Made by a program: the position numbers and the translations under genes. Under the pieces are notes generated by a model. It saw only the letters and a program-made list of their open reading frames with translations, ran no database searches and was not told the origin of the DNA. DNA of 64,000 nt from Liriodendron chinense (lineage: Eukaryota; Streptophyta; Magnoliopsida; Magnoliales; Magnoliaceae), in assembly GCA_003013855.2 (NCBI GenBank), contig ML058526.1, positions 5,642,001-5,706,000 of the forward strand, read 5' to 3'. Shown in pieces: positions 34,977 to 47,692 of the stretch (position 1 is its first letter; each line of letters begins with the position of its first letter).

Positions 34977-35651
34977 TAGCGCAGCGTAGACGGGTGAGGG
35001 ATCGATCACCGTCTTTCCACTTGGATAACTACTCCGAATCCACGGAGCTATCAGGAATCCTCAACCGATCTTCTCTGATTTCTTGAAGGATTGCTCGAAT
35101 CCACAAGTAAAAGGAACAAAAACTCAAAGAGTAATTTTGATAAAAGATGAATTGAATTCTCCACAATGAAATAATAGAGTATTTAAATGCTAAACTACGA
35201 AATAGAAACCCTAATTATGTAACATTAAGAATGCTAAACAAACTAGGAAAGAAATCAGCTTCAAATTTGGAAATTTTTGCAAAACTATGCAATAGATTCG
35301 CACAAGGTCGGGCGCCCGGTCAGGACTGGTCGGGCACCCGATGGGATTCAAAACTGTCCAGAGAATTTGGGCAAAAACTCGCTCAATTTTGGGCACCCGG
35401 TCAAAGTTGGTCGAGCGCCCGATTACATGGTCGGGTGTCCGATAGCCTGATGGTTGGGCGCCCGAAATTTAGGATTTGGACCAGCAACCCCCTGGAGGAA
35501 TCAAGCTCATGGTCGGGCACTCGGTAAGGTACGGTCGGGAGCCCGGCTGAGCTGAATTTTTTAAATGTTGGCCGTCAGTTTGTCACTCCGCTTGGCCTTC
35601 TTCCGATGGTCCAGTTTCTTCATGTAATCTTCAGTGACCCCCTCTACATCA
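34977..35651 (-). repeat. 5' LTR of the chromovirus
   Basis: The LTR is 675 bp, collinear with the left LTR apart from substitutions and small indels. The outer TG is mutated to TA at its PBS end (TAGCGCAGCGTAGACGG). It contains the second palindrome array (35,307-35,545). Confidence 0.9.
35307..35545. repeat. Array of GGGCGCCCG palindromes in the gypsy 5' LTR
   Basis: About eight units, such as GTCGGGCGCCCGGTCAGG, GTCGGGCACCCGATGGG and TTGGGCGCCCGAAATT. One unit (near 35,450) is absent from the left LTR, so the array changes in copy number between LTRs of one element. Confidence 0.85.
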
Positions 35652-35656
35652 ATTGC
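35652..35656. other. Target site duplication ATTGC, right
   Basis: Exact partner of 29,816-29,820. Confidence 0.85.
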
Positions 35657-35659
35657 CAT

Positions 35660-35929
35660 CCCTACGTGCATGGTTTAAAGACTCAGCAACTCGACCCAAC
35701 TCATTTGGCCCTAAGTCAACTCAAGATTCTCCTGAGCCAGTGTTGACGGAGTCGGTGACTCATGGTATCAAACCAGATTGGGTCCAAGCAAGTCCTAGCT
35801 AACTCTCATGAGTTGCATCGAACTTACCCAAGTCTTAAAACCAAGCTTATGTTAGATACGATCTACATACACATCAATTACCCATCTAATTTGTTAGGTT
35901 TTGAAATTAAGGCATGATTTACTTAAACA
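35660..35929. other. Spacer between two gypsy elements
   Basis: The stretch contains GAGTCGGTGACTCATGG-like words (35,690-35,830) shared with 28,205-29,000. No gene is seen. Confidence 0.4.
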
Positions 35930-36001
35930 TGGCCGGTGTGTGAATAGAAGAAGAGATCACCGTCTTTTTCAAATCCAACGATAGAAAGGAATCTTAAAAA
36001 A

Positions 36002-36003
<2 letters not shown>

Positions 36004-36061
<58 letters not shown>
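36004..36061. repeat. (AT)n microsatellite
   Basis: About 58 bp of uninterrupted alternating AT inside the left LTR of element A. Confidence 0.97.
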
Positions 36062-36063
<2 letters not shown>

Positions 36064-36146
36064 GACATTACTAAATAAAGTGCTCATTAGAGCCTACTTG
36101 ATTTGTGTGTACACACACACATCAAGTAGAACTTGTGAGTGCTCAT

Positions 36147-36319
36147 GACTTAACTAAACATGCTCACCTGCAGACTGGTTCTCACTAGAACTTGTGAGCA
36201 CAGTTTGAGAGTTCATCACACGTGATGTGAGCCCAAAATTTGAATCGCCCATGTGATGCAACACCCAAAAAATCCCCAGGCCTAACTTTCAACTTGATCC
36301 AAAACTCTGGTGGGCCGTA

Positions 36320-36360
<41 letters not shown>

Positions 36361-36532
36361 CAAATCAAAGGAGGAAACTATTTCCTTTTGTCATGGCCCA
36401 CCAAAGCTCTAGATTAGGGTAAAAGTTAGGTCCTAAAGGTTTATCGGGGTGATGCATCATGTGGACCGCTCAGATTTTGGACTTGCATCATGTGTGATGA
36501 GTTCCCAAAAAGTGCTCATGAGTTATAGTGAG

Positions 36533-36540
<8 letters not shown>
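36147..36540. mobile_element. GA/CT fold-back MITE, full copy
   Basis: The left arm (ATGCTCACCTGCAGACTGG, TTCTCACTAGAACTTGTGAG, TTCATCACACGTGATGTGAG) mirrors the right arm (GCATCATGTGTGATGAG, AAAAGTGCTCATGAG, AGTGAGAACTGTGTG). A (GA)n run at 36,321-36,359 sits in the centre, and a (GT)n run at 36,536-36,574 follows the right end. This is the same family as 19,088-19,500. Confidence 0.75.
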
Positions 36541-36580
<40 letters not shown>

Positions 36581-36989
36581 ACTTAAAATATGACACTTTT
36601 TTAAAATTAATAAAAAATATAAAATATTAAAAAGATGTTTAATTCTATCAAATTATATAACTAAAACAAAGACTTTGGGTCATAATAGACTCTTAAAACT
36701 TTAAAAAGCACTTACTAAAAATGGTAAGTTTTAACTTAAAATCCTAATTTGATCCATAAAGCACTTAAAATTTGCAAAGCCTTTATAAAGTCAACCAACC
36801 TTAAGTTGTTGGCCAAGACATAGAGCTTGTCATGATATCTAATGTGCACAAAATAGATAATTGATAGCAAAATGATGACCATCGGAAGCTAGGTTGTTTT
36901 CCCCAATTGAGACTCATCCGACACGAATTTTTACGATCTTACCCTTTTATTAAGTCATCCTCTAGCTGTCTTATATTAGTTCCCTCCAC

Positions 36990-37239
36990 TTGAAGCGAAT
37001 TCATCCTTGAGTTAATTGGTGGTTATGTATGGCATGTTGGCGTACAATACTCAAATAAGTCCACAACAAGGAACATATGTAATATTACAATGCCCTCAGA
37101 AAGATCAACAACATAGGCATGATTACTAATCTGCATGAGTATCTAATATGATCCAATCTTCTTTTCTTATATCTTGTGTGCACTCTTGCTAGTAAGTGCT
37201 CCTTTTTAAGAAGAACCATCACTAGATCGCCTTTCTAGA
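36990..37239 (-). pseudogene. Integrase C-terminus of element A (fragment)
   Basis: Read on the minus strand, the text parallels the region that in the 29,821 element encodes the end of integrase. The order is the polypurine-type end, a degenerate TFNV-like part, and the VHLRK-like part near 37,205. It is broken by stops. It ends exactly at CTAGA (37,235-37,239), and the coding text resumes after CTGGA at 44,535, where element B was inserted. Confidence 0.65.
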
Positions 37240-37761
37240 TAATGCAGGGAAGAGCATGAAACAATAAGAGAAAGATCATCATTTTCCTCATGTGATTAAA
37301 ATCTTGAATCCACCAAGAAAATTCTCGAGTCCACAAGAAAATAAAAGAAAATTTTGAATATTTTATTGAATAATGTCTATGATTGCTTGAAAAAAGCAAA
37401 CTCTAATTCGAAATTACCCAAAATAGTAAAACCATTTTAAAGAGTTTGAGTCCTAACTTGTTTAGAAGTTACCCAAAATTGTAAAACTCTTCTAAAGCCT
37501 AATTTGTCAAAAATAAAAAGTCTAAATAAACCTTATTAGAATATTATGGACCTAATTTGTCAAAGTATGGATTTATGATCCATACTTTGAACAACAATTT
37601 CTCCCTATCCGAAATGAATGTCTTCGAACCGGACGTGCCAGAGGCCTAGTTACGTCATGCCTTATGTAAGACTGGACCCATATCTGACGAACTACTTCTT
37701 TCGTTTGGGATTCTTTTGGTCCAACCATATAAAGAATGCATTTGTGGCATATCCTACATTA
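37240..37761 (-). repeat. Left (3') LTR of element B
   Basis: It contains TTGAATCCACCAAGAAAATT, ATTTTATTGAATAATGTC, CTAACTTGTTTAGAAGTTAC and CCATATAAAGAATGC and ends CATATCCTACATTA. The right LTR has the same words in the same order. Confidence 0.75.
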
Positions 37762-38896
37762 ATCTCCTCCACTTAGAAAGGACTCATCATCGAGTTATTT
37801 AATGGACTCAGCTTATGATACGTATACAAGTCTACCACATTGAAAGTCTGTGAAATCTCCATGCCCTCGGGAAGATAAACAATATAGGCATTATCATTGA
37901 TTTCTTGATGATCAGAATAAGACCGATCTTCTTATTCATCAACATATTATAAGTCCTAATTGAAAATCTCTCCATACGCAAGTGAACTGGTACGTTATTA
38001 CTCACTTTAAACACTTTCTAACACTGATGTTTATCCGTCTCTTCCTTATACTTAACATTAATTTCTTGTAACTTCTTAAGCATTAATAGGGCCAGCACAA
38101 CACATGTACTCATGCTCTCCCTCACTAGACCCTTACAGATCAATTCCTTCGCTTGTACCTACAAGATCTCGCATTCTTTTAAACTCATTTGATAATGTAG
38201 GTGATTAGGCAAAATTTTCCCTGGGATAAATTAATGTGGCATTGGATAATACGCATCGGGAAACCATTAAGAAGTTCATTGGGCATAATCTCATTGAACT
38301 CGTGTAACACTAGTTTCAACTTCTTTGAAATGTTCATGGGGTTTTACTTCATTTTCCTTTACAACTAATGCATTGATCTCTCCCATCTCCTTGGATTTTT
38401 TGATAGAATTTGAGAGATCGCACCTCCACTTTAAAAGTCTTAGGTTGGTTCTCCATTCTCATAGGACCGAGAATAACCTTTCTACAATCTTTAACATAAA
38501 TAAATATATTATCATGGCCTCTACGTGTAACATTATTATCGTATTACCATGATCGACCAATTAGCATATGAGAAATCTCATATCAACTATGTCACACATT
38601 ACTTCGTTCTTATAATATTTATTAATGGAAAAGGGAATACAACATCGTTTAGTTATCTTTGTTTCACTTACTTTCTTGATCCATTCAATCTTGTATGTAG
38701 AGGGGTGCTTTTATGTCTTCAATTGTAGCTTTTTCACCATGTCTTTGATACAATATTCTCATTATCGCCACTATCTATGATCAAATCATAGATCTTTTAG
38801 TTCACAGTGCACCTCGTTTGAAAGATGTTGTGCCATTGTGGATCTAGCTCCTCCTATGACATGCACAAGAACTTCCTTAGGATCAAAGTGGTGGCT
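37762..38896 (-). pseudogene. Degenerate pol remnants of element B
   Basis: On the minus strand the frame at 38,014-37,832 contains VPVHLRMERFSIRTYN and KIGLILIIKK, recognisable as the integrase C-terminus. From about 38,070 the text jumps to the region between protease and RT. It continues to the protease (near 38,750-38,830) by collinearity with 32,830-33,640 of the 29,821 element. RT, RNase H and most of integrase are deleted, and stops occur throughout. Confidence 0.65.
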
Positions 38897-40268
38897 TGCG
38901 TTGGAAGGTGAAGACCGAAGATTCAAGCGGACAAGAAGCATCAAGGAAGAAAGAATAGGTAAATGAGGTGCCTTGGTGACCCTAACCTTAGAACCAAAAT
39001 AACCCTTAACCTCTACATAACTTAGACTTAATAGAAAAACCCTTGGTCATCTTCTTTGGCCTTAAAACACCTAGAAGAATATGATAAGTTAGGCTAATAA
39101 GAGGTAGAAGCTGCTATAAATAAAACAACCCAACAACAGTCTTCGAGTGAACTTCGATCCCATTGAAATCCACGTTGATAGGATTTCGATCCCATCGAAG
39201 GTCATGTCGATGCCATCAACATTATGTCCAGCAATTGTCTGAACTCTTTAGACACTTCTTCAATCCCATCGGAGGGCACTTCGATCCCATCGAAGACATG
39301 TTCGATGCTATTGAACATTATGTCCAGCAACTTATTAAACTATCTGGACAGTTCTTTGATGTCATCGAGTGGGACGTCGATCCATCAAAGGGGCCTTCGA
39401 TCTTATTGATAGAGCCGTTTTCTCCCAATTTTATAGCCATTAAAGCTTTTTGGCTATTTAAAGGGGACTCAGTTCTTAGGCATTTGCATGGGTTTTTAGT
39501 GCATTAGAGACCTCCACAACTCCATATTCATAAAGCCTCTAATCCTAGGAGATTCAAATGATATTTTCTATGATTCATTACAAGTAAAGAGCATTCCAAG
39601 CTTAATAAAGATGAACTTGATCTCCCACATTCTCTAGTCAGGTAAACACATGTTTGATAGGAAAATTTATTGTTTAAACTCTCTAGAGAACCCCATCTAG
39701 GCGAATCCCTCTAGGAAACAACATTTCATTAGTTGTAGAGGATTCCACCACCCTCCTTTCACTTTGGTCACCTCATAGGAGCATCACATGTAAGGCAAGA
39801 TGATTGTTAAAGCCGAAGAAGATCGTAATCAAAGTTTTGGGGAGCAATTGAGTTGCGAATTTAAGCATGGAAGAGCGTGAAGAAGCATATCAAGTAAGGC
39901 GCATCAACGGGGTTCAAATATGACAAATAAGGTTGTCATTTGTTAGAGTTCATCCACTCATTTCCCATGGAGAATTGGGTGTGGAGTTTGAATTGTCAAA
40001 TTCGATAGGTTCAAGTGTAGCACCTAGGCCCTTGTGTATTGTCGAATTAAAGTCTCCAACGAGAGCCTCCGGTGAGAGTATATATTGATCCTTGGATAAT
40101 GATTGGGGTTATTGGTGAGCCTTAGAAACCATTGTAGGTTCTTGTATATGATCGAAGGGTTGGATGGAACCTATAAACACCTAGGTTGGGTGGAACCTAT
40201 TAAACACCTAGGTTTAGAGGAACTTAATTTAAATTCCTAGGTTAGGTGGAACCTATTAAACACTTATA
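38897..40268 (+). repeat. LTR-like block, copia-type, interrupting element B
   Basis: It begins TGCGTTGGAAGGTGAAGACC and shares a long collinear stretch with 63,620-64,000 (GACCGAAGATTCAAG, CATGATAAGTTAG-type text, AAACAACCCAACAACAG). It contains the CGATCCCATCGAAG array (39,150-39,420). Near its end three GGTGGAACCTATTAAACACC-like units lie at 40,157-40,268. I recall similar architecture in SIRE-type LTRs, but no coding part is attached. It may be a solo or truncated LTR. Confidence 0.5.
39150..39420. repeat. Array of CGATCCCATCGAAG palindromes in an LTR-like block
   Basis: About eight degenerate units, such as TTCGATCCCATTGAAATCC, TCGATCCCATCGAAGG and TCGATGCCATCAAC, repeat every 20-50 bp. 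ATTATGTCCAGCAA occurs twice (39,223 and 39,319). The layout equals that of the GGGCGCCCGA arrays although the core differs. Confidence 0.8.
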
Positions 40269-43200
40269 GTGAAATCCAAAATCTGGATGAAATTTTTTCA
40301 AAATTAAAATAATAATAATTTGATATGTGTAAGGTTGATAACATATTTGAAGTACGTTTCCCTAAAATAATTGGATAGAAAATTGGAGCTTTAAACCACA
40401 TTCGATGTACATAAAACTTAGTAATTCATTTTAAATTATTAGAATCATCTGTGGAATAGACTTGAACCATAGAATGATAGAACAAATCATGTAGAATCCA
40501 ATGGTATAGTTTGATCAACCTGAATCCAATCATAAATCCTTTGAGCGTGGCCGTTTACCAGTATTTTGATCATCGTGGCCCACTAAATGACCTAATTGAG
40601 TTCTACTCCGTTGAAATTGTAAAACGTACTTAGTAGAATGTTTGTGAACGTTGCAATTCCAATCGGAGTTCGATCAAGCCGTTAAATCTTATTCCTACAT
40701 CAAACCAATGGTGAAGATAAACCCCCTGTAATTTATCTTAATCTGTGTGTTAATTATGGGTAGGACTTTCCTCATCCCTTTGTCATAACATTTAAGCTGT
40801 CCAGGTGAATTTGCATCACTGGATGAGTCCTCGAGACCGTGGAATCGAAGATTTGTTGTATAGGGCCATGTGGACCACCGATCAAGGTGAAACAACTTGT
40901 AGACGTCCTTTTTCCATATGCTTAAGTGATCTACTCGATTAGATTCCATTGTAAGGCCCCAGATTCTTCTAGGTGGGCCGAGACACACCAAAATCCTATG
41001 TATGCGATGTACCAATTCAAAAACCCTCTTCCAAATGGGTTACATAGATAAGTGGGAGAAGATTTCTATCTTCATTGTGGACTGTCCATCTTTGTGTAGG
41101 ATCATCATTGTGTATCCAAATTTTGTGCATCTTAGGTTTTAAAAGAATCTCTATGTTCTCGGAATCTTGATTTGAGACATGTTCACCACCATCATGTTTT
41201 TGGCCTTTTATTCTCAAAGTGATAGGAGATTCGAAAAAGTTACCAATCCATTATCTAATCCAAGGCCACCCCAACTTATGGTACATACCGTTTTGATTAA
41301 TTATCAATGGTCTTAATTTAACTTCGTTGCAAAGTGGCCAATTTATCCCCAAAATCAAATCCGGATCTCTCATAACAAACTTGCATATAGTGTGGTGTTT
41401 GTCACCATTTAAGTTTATTATGACCTTGCTTAGTCATGGGTGTGGACACCATCAAAGTTTCTCAAATCGACCATACTTCATCAGTTTTTCGAGGACATCG
41501 TCATGATGGTTTTGGATAATTGAAAGGTGAGTTCAATATCAAGTTATTGTGCATTGAATCTGGAGAGTCCATTTAGAGTTATTAATCATAGTGATCATTG
41601 TATGTTCGTGCATTGATGTCGACCTCAGATTTTACCAATGACATGTTAAGGCGGACCTTTATGTGATTTATGACTTAGATCGTGTGAGGAAGCTTAGGGT
41701 GGACCCTAGAGAGGATATTTCTATCTTTACCATCAATTTCATCCACTTCTCCAATTTTGAATTTCAAACTCTAGAGAAGGATTTCTCTCTTTATAAACCA
41801 TGCGAGAGAAACCTAGCCCATTATCTTTCCATAGCCCCTCTATGCATCAGAGAATCCCCATTAATTCTAGCCGTCCACATTCCCTTATATGCCCCACCAT
41901 CACCAAATCTTAACTGTCCATAATCATCCTCACCATTCTTACCCTTGACCAAAGAGGAGAAGAATATTGTTTGGGAGATCGAGACCGTGTGATCGTGTGA
42001 TCGTGTGATCGGGAGTTCATGTGATCGTGTGGTTGAGATCGTGTGCTATCAAGCATCAAATCCGTGAGTTTAAGGACATACTCACTCTATTCCCTTTTAT
42101 GATTTTAGTATTCTTACTTGTAGTTAGTGGATCGATAATTGATTTGTATGATCTGTTAGAATTTATGTTAACTTGAACCATTAGATCTGTGTCCCAACCA
42201 TTGGATAACATTATTAATGGACAGATCTATGCGGATCATGGATATCCATGATAATTGAACCGTGATCCACTTGATGTCTTGATGATTAGACCTATCCGAT
42301 CCATTAAACATGATCTTTGAAATTATTGATGCCCAGATCTATAATTATGATAAGATATAGTGGCCATTAGTCTCTTAATTGTCGGATTCGTCTAATCTAC
42401 TATTTGATCTGTGAACTTGATGGTTAGATCTGTTGTCATTCTGAATATTTTATGTAATGAATTATGTAATTCATGTCTGATCATGCTTAGATGTGCAGAT
42501 CCATACGTTGTATGTTAAATGAATGATGTTGATCATGGTTTATTGATTTAACATGAAAATGCTTGAATGATAACACATTCTTGAATGATAACATCGAACA
42601 CATGTTTAAACATGTGATTCATGCTTTGGGATGGCAATTTGATGCCATTGAACGTCTCATAGATTACACTTTTTTATTTTGGTAATTTTTTGATCTACCA
42701 CTCACTCTCTTGTATAATATGCTTATTGTTTATGGTGCTATCATAATAGAATGGGGTGTTACTATTATGTTATTCATGTTGCTATCATTTATGCTCCACA
42801 TGTGTACATGCATGGTGTGATTGTGCATAGAGTGACGTGTGGTGAGGGTGTGTCCTATGGGATTATGATCAAGGTAGGGGCATGTGAGATAGTCCTTGCC
42901 CAGGGTATGCTGCGTTCTGGATGTGTCGGTCGGTGTGTGGTTATGTGTGAGATGGTTATGTGGTTTGGGATGATCATGCATGATTTTGTGGTGTTGATTT
43001 TGTGATATACCATATCCATCAGTATTCGGTTTCGAGCTTAAGTACATCTTGCGGGTTTGATCTACAAGATCGTTACCAAGATCAATTCGGTTTGGGCATA
43101 CGTCATCTTTCGTGTCAAAATATACTACGATTGATTGGTTTGGGCTTATGTATGACTCGTATAGTCTCTCTCCAAGATAGTTACTATGATTAACTGATCT

Positions 43201-43888
43201 ATATGGTCTACGTTGACTCACGTGTTAAGACGTATGATCGATTAGTGTCGGGCTTACGTCGTCTCATGTGATGAGGCATTACCACACCTAGTCGATTGAG
43301 CATTATATGGTTGATTTACAAGTTTTACATGAGTTTTGATTGTGAGAACATCCGTTCAGGGTTTGGTTGTGTTGTGTGGGGAGGTTCGTGTGTGCTTAGT
43401 ATGCTTGAACACATAATTTGATTTATTGATTTCTTGTTTCCATTATCTCCGTTTATGTTATATGAATGCTTAAATCATATAATGGAGTGGAGTAGGTACT
43501 TCTACTCGTTGGGCAAAGTTTGCTCACCCTTCTTAGGGAACCGTAGGTTATGGAGGCGAAATTGAAGTCGCAGGAGATGATGTGCAAACTGAAGAGGCGA
43601 CAGCACTGGTGGAGGAAGATGTTAACACCACTGAAGATAAATTTATCTATTTTTCAGTTTTATAGTTTAATTATGAGATTAGTAGTAGAATAATAAATGA
43701 ACTTGAGTGGAACATTAGTTATGGTTTGTGGAACCTTTTGAATTTTGATTTATGGTGTGAATATGAAATAAGAGGTCGTTTGTCATTTATGAATGGATGA
43801 TGTATGTGTAATTGTTTTATATTTTTGCATTTATAACCTTATCGAGCTTGGAAATTCATACTCGGGTGCTGAATGTTGGGGCATCACA
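40269..43888 (+). repeat. Probable long solo LTR (Tekay-like) inside element B
   Basis: This non-coding block starts TGAAATCCAAAATCTGG and ends TTGGGGCATCACA, directly against the right LTR of B. TTTATAAACC near 41,790 could be a TATA box, followed by repeated CGTGTGATCGTGTGATCG near 41,990. Length and ends fit a long chromovirus LTR. Flanks TATAG and TATTA agree only partly, so the call is tentative. No gene is supported. Confidence 0.4.
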
Positions 43889-44534
43889 TATTAAAACCTT
43901 GAATCCACAAGGAGAGTTCTTGAGTTCATAAGAAAATTCAAATATTTTATTGAATAACGTCTATGATTTCTCAATTACACGACTAATAAAGAAAAAGTAA
44001 ACCTTAATAAATTACCCAAAATGGTAAAACTCTTCTAAAAAGTTTTAGGTCCTAACTCATTTAGAAGTTATCCAAAATAGCAAAACTCTTTTAAAGCCTA
44101 ATTTGCCAAAATAAGAAAATCTAGATATGCCTTATTGGAATATTATTGACCTAATTATGAGCAACTTCTAAAAAGATGTAAATTCCTAAAACTTCAAAAA
44201 ATAACAAAAATAAAAATAGTAATTTTTTTCTAAAAATCATAGTGTTGGACCAAGCGTTGGTTGACCTCGGAAGCATCATTACATAAAGATCGATAGGTTG
44301 TGCATTCGTGATAATTGCCTAGATTAAAAGTTATAGCTAATTTATGGCCCACACTTCGAATAACAATTTCCTCCTATCTAAAATGAATTTCTTTGAACCG
44401 AATGCACTTGAGGCCCAGTTATGTCATGCCTTACATAGGATTAAGGCCTGGATCTAACGAACTACTTCCACTTTCATTTGGGCTTCTTTTGGTCCAGCTG
44501 TGTAAAGAATGCATTTATGGCACGTCCTACATCA
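43889..44534 (-). repeat. Right (5') LTR of element B, PBS end missing
   Basis: It is collinear with the left LTR (TTGAATCCACAAGGAGAG, ATTTTATTGAATAACGTC, GTGTAAAGAATGCATTTATGG) and ends GTCCTACATCA. About 120 bp near 44,165-44,310 are absent from the left LTR. Confidence 0.72.
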
Positions 44535-45824
44535 CTGGAGCACTTTGAAACGCTTGAAGCGCCTACACTCTCTCATGTAATAATCCATCTGAGGGATATT
44601 CTAAAAGAATCTCATTCTCTTTTTAATGAAATTATTTTTTCTGGACTAACCTCATGCTCCATACTATCCATCAGTAGGAAAGATGGTCCCTCCATTTGAG
44701 GAGTTTCGAGTTGGTTTTTCTCACTCTTCTCTTTTTAATGCCATTAATTTTTCTAGATTGATCACAGGCTCCATACCATCCATCAAGTTGGGTTTTCTCA
44801 CTCTTAGGACTAAAGGCAATTTTCTTCCCATCTTTGAAGAAGATATAGATGTTCTCCCTATCTCTATAGTAAATTAATATTATACTTCCATAATCATCCA
44901 AGTATTGTATGACATGCTCTATAATGATCAAATCATTTACAACTTTATTTATATGATATTTACTTATCAATAATGGAAGTCGATGTCTCTTAGTCACCTT
45001 TGTTTCGCTTACCTTTTTAATCTAACCAATTATGTATGGAGAATAAAATTTTTCCATTTTCAATTGTAACTTATCTATTATTACTTTGGGCAGTATGTTC
45101 TTGTTGTTGCCTCCATCTATAACTACATCACAGATATTTTGGTTGACTATGCATATATCATGTCACCTATGGGTCCTCGTCTTGCTTCAGAGTGTGCATT
45201 ACGAAGAGAGGCACTCCTTGATCTTTATAACTCCACTCCTCATCTTTCTCTTCATCATGAGATTTTTCATCCCTCTCTTCTTTAGAATTGACTAGTTCTC
45301 ACTTGCCTCCCTTAAGTTAGTGGCCAAGCTAGCCATTTTCTTTAAGGCATTAGTTGGATTAATGCCCAAGTTGACCACATTTATGACACTTGGCTAGCTA
45401 ACGTGGAACATGAGGATTCTAGGGTGCGTTTTTTGTATTGTTACTAGTCACTATTACTTAACTTATCTACTCCCCAAATCTTGGTTTGTGGCAATGGAAG
45501 GTCAAGAACATCTCCTGAAAGGACTTTTTCCTTGGGCATGCATTGTAGCCTAAAAGGTTCGGCAATGACAATTTTCCATATCGCTTGGGTTCTTAAAATA
45601 GACCTCTCTAGTCTCTTGTTAGCTATTATGGGCCGCATCATCACCTAATCTTATATTACTTCACTCAATGTGCTTGTAAACCTTGTTATTTGTTACAACT
45701 CTATCTCCATCAAATAGTTACATGAGGATAAGCGATAAAAGTCTTCCACATAAGTTTTCATTGCGCGACTTTCTTGGTGGCAATTTTGGCATAGTTAGAA
45801 CAATACTTAATTGAAGTTGGAAGG
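44535..45824 (-). pseudogene. Element A pol/gag remnants (protease, zinc knuckle, gag)
   Basis: The first bases continue the integrase fragment broken at 37,239. After a deletion of RT and RNase H, the minus strand shows the protease-to-RT spacer (44,600-44,900), protease-like text near 45,060-45,150, a degenerate CCHC region near 45,330-45,400 and gag text near 45,690-45,810. The latter includes a CQNCHQESR-like match to YQNCKQGSR of the 29,821 element. Stops are frequent. Confidence 0.6.
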
Positions 45825-47380
45825 TGTTGGAGTTAGTGCCTTAGAAAACAATTCATGCCCTTATCCACAAGCTACGTGATATGATTGAGCTGATCTCAGT
45901 TGTTGATTGTAGTGACCATGGTTCTTAGATTGGACATTTGACATGCCTTAAATAGATTTAGTGTTGCTCTCATCTTATTATCATTAGGTTTATCAATGAG
46001 TGATTCTTCTTGTAGTCCTTAAGAACTTGAGATTAGACATGACGATCATTAACCTAGGAGAATTGTGGCTCATGGATCTTAATACCTTGTTAGATCATGA
46101 TCGTCATATGTGCGTGGGACATACCTATGGACATTAGTTCATGAGATGTACGGTCATCTTATGCGAAGTGACTAACTTGGGTTAGAATAGACAATCTACA
46201 CTATTGGGAGCCAACTTGGTGTCAATTTATGCCTTGCCCTTACCCTGCATAAGAGTGTGAGTGTGCTATGAATAAAGGATCCGTGTTCGGACCTTAAGTT
46301 ACTCACATTGGTGGATAGATATCAACTCAACATTTTGAGGACCAATTAGCTTGGATTGTGATCGTGAGATCAGGACTTAATGATGCATGAAAGATGGTTT
46401 GAACCTTAGACTCGAGGACGTGTTAGGGTCACGATCTTGACTGGTCGGCTTTGGTTCTTCCTACGAGGTCTATACAAGGGCTAATAAAGTGGACGTAGCT
46501 ATGTACTTCTATCAAGAGTTGTTAATTCTTACACAGGCTAACCAGGGATCCATTGGTTTGCTTAAGAACATATTTATAGCTTTGATCTGAATAGATCAGA
46601 GACCCATCAAGTAGTTTTTCCTCTGTAACTTTGAATGTTTTAATTATTTTTTTTTGAAGTTTTTTTTTTTTTTTTTTTTTTATCATTAGTGGGATATGCA
46701 TGGGATCGATATGATCATTAGTGGATAGGCTATGGCAATGGAGATATTGAATCATAAATATATGCATGATGAGGCGGATTAATAAACTTTATTGATAATA
46801 AATTACACCAAAGTCTGTAGGGTGGACGAGTACCATACTAGGTGCACTCGTGAAACCCTAACTTCCTCCTTATATGATCTTATCCCAAAGGAGAGGTAGA
46901 GCTACCCTAGACGTTCTCACCCCATGAGATGTGTGGGTGTGAGGAAAAGGAGAAAGTCTGAGAGAGAGTGGAGATCCACTCTATCCTCTTCTATTGTCCT
47001 CATGTGTGGTCCACTTGTGTGGATGATATACGTCTTCCTCGACATCTATAGAGGATTAGATGTTGGGCTATCTTGACTCTCCGGTACCGATATGGATTAG
47101 GGAGAGACTCCTTGGTTTAGGAGATCGACATCGATAGATTGGTATCACAAACTTCTCATTTGTACACATCGCATGTAGGTATGATCTCTATCGTTTATAT
47201 ATATTGTTATACAAACATTTCATTTGTACACATCGCATGCAGGTATGATATATACCGTTTATATATGTTGTTATACTATAGAAATTTGATGTTATTGCAA
47301 ACGAAGATTCTTGGGATGGGTCCCATAATAAAATTATATTATACTATGTTCTACAGTGTTTGTATGCTAGGGACCTAACA
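45825..47380 (+). repeat. Solo LTR, probably copia, in gag of element A
   Basis: The block starts TGTTGGAGTTAGTGCC and ends AGGGACCTAACA, with TG...CA ends and 1,556 bp. Gag-like text of A stands on both sides. A near-duplicate of about 66 bp (TTGTACACATCGCATG...) occurs twice at 47,150-47,280. A 22-bp poly-T lies at 46,660-46,681. The flanks GAAGG and ACTGG agree at only part of the positions. No coding sequence is present. Confidence 0.5.
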
Positions 47381-47692
47381 ACTGGCAGGAATTGCGTTTG
47401 CATATATAAACTTCTCCATTAAAAACCATGTTCATATTGGTTCCTTTGATTGCTAATGTCCATGACAAATTAAGTTGCTCCCTCCAAGCTAAATCTTTGC
47501 CTTAAGCTTTTACACAACTAGCTTCACTTTCTTCTCGTCAGGGATCTCCATGTAATTGTAGAAATCTCTACTTCCATGAGCCAATCAAAGAAGTCCTAGA
47601 AGTGAAGTTGGTGATTAGAGAGGGAAAACTCTTGGAAATCCCGTCTTGTTCAGTGACTCATCACCATCACTAATGGAGGAAGATCTCTTGCA
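47381..47692 (-). pseudogene. Gag fragment of element A
   Basis: It is collinear with 34,400-34,640 of the 29,821 element. The plus-strand words GGGATCTCCATGTAATTG, AGAAATCTCTACTTCC and AGCCAATCAAAGAAG correspond to the gag stretch encoding YNYM-, VE- and WL-like residues. It stops at the copia insertion point. Confidence 0.55.

Larger units (their letters stand above)
29821..35651 (-). mobile_element. Full-length Ty3/gypsy chromovirus, CRM-like, non-autonomous
   Basis: The element is 5,831 bp on the minus strand with both LTRs (29,821-30,472 and 34,977-35,651), PBS, polypurine tract and an exact ATTGC target duplication. The domain order read leftward is gag, CCHC knuckle, protease, reverse transcriptase, RNase H and integrase, as in all chromoviruses. 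The ORF end runs into the 3' LTR, which I recall as a feature of the CRM lineage. Several nonsense codons and at least one frameshift make it defective. It stands outside the nested stack to its right. Confidence 0.92.
35930..36978 (-). repeat. Left (3') LTR of element A, interrupted
   Basis: In plus orientation it starts TGGCCGGTGTGTGAATAG, then GAGATCACCGTCTTTTTC, and ends CTGTCTTATATTA before a polypurine-type TCCCTCCACTTG. About 0.5 kb of AT repeat and fold-back MITE (36,004-36,574) interrupts it. Confidence 0.7.
37240..44534 (-). mobile_element. Ty3/gypsy element B inserted in the integrase of A
   Basis: The left LTR is 37,240-37,761 and the right LTR is 43,889-44,534. Probable target duplications are CTAGA (37,235-37,239) and CTGGA (44,535-44,539), one mismatch. 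Between them lie degenerate integrase, RT and protease remnants (37,762-38,896), then two later insertions. Gag, PBS and the PBS end of the right LTR are missing. Element B must be younger than A. Confidence 0.7.

Noticed and set aside
39163..39507. 114-aa open frame with repeated FDPIE-like words
   Set aside because: The repeats are the translated CGATCCCATCGAAG array of an LTR-like block. There is no protein family.
42730..43221. 163-aa open frame on the minus strand
   Set aside because: It is His/Asn/Pro-rich low-complexity text antisense to a probable long LTR, with no domain. Judged a chance frame.
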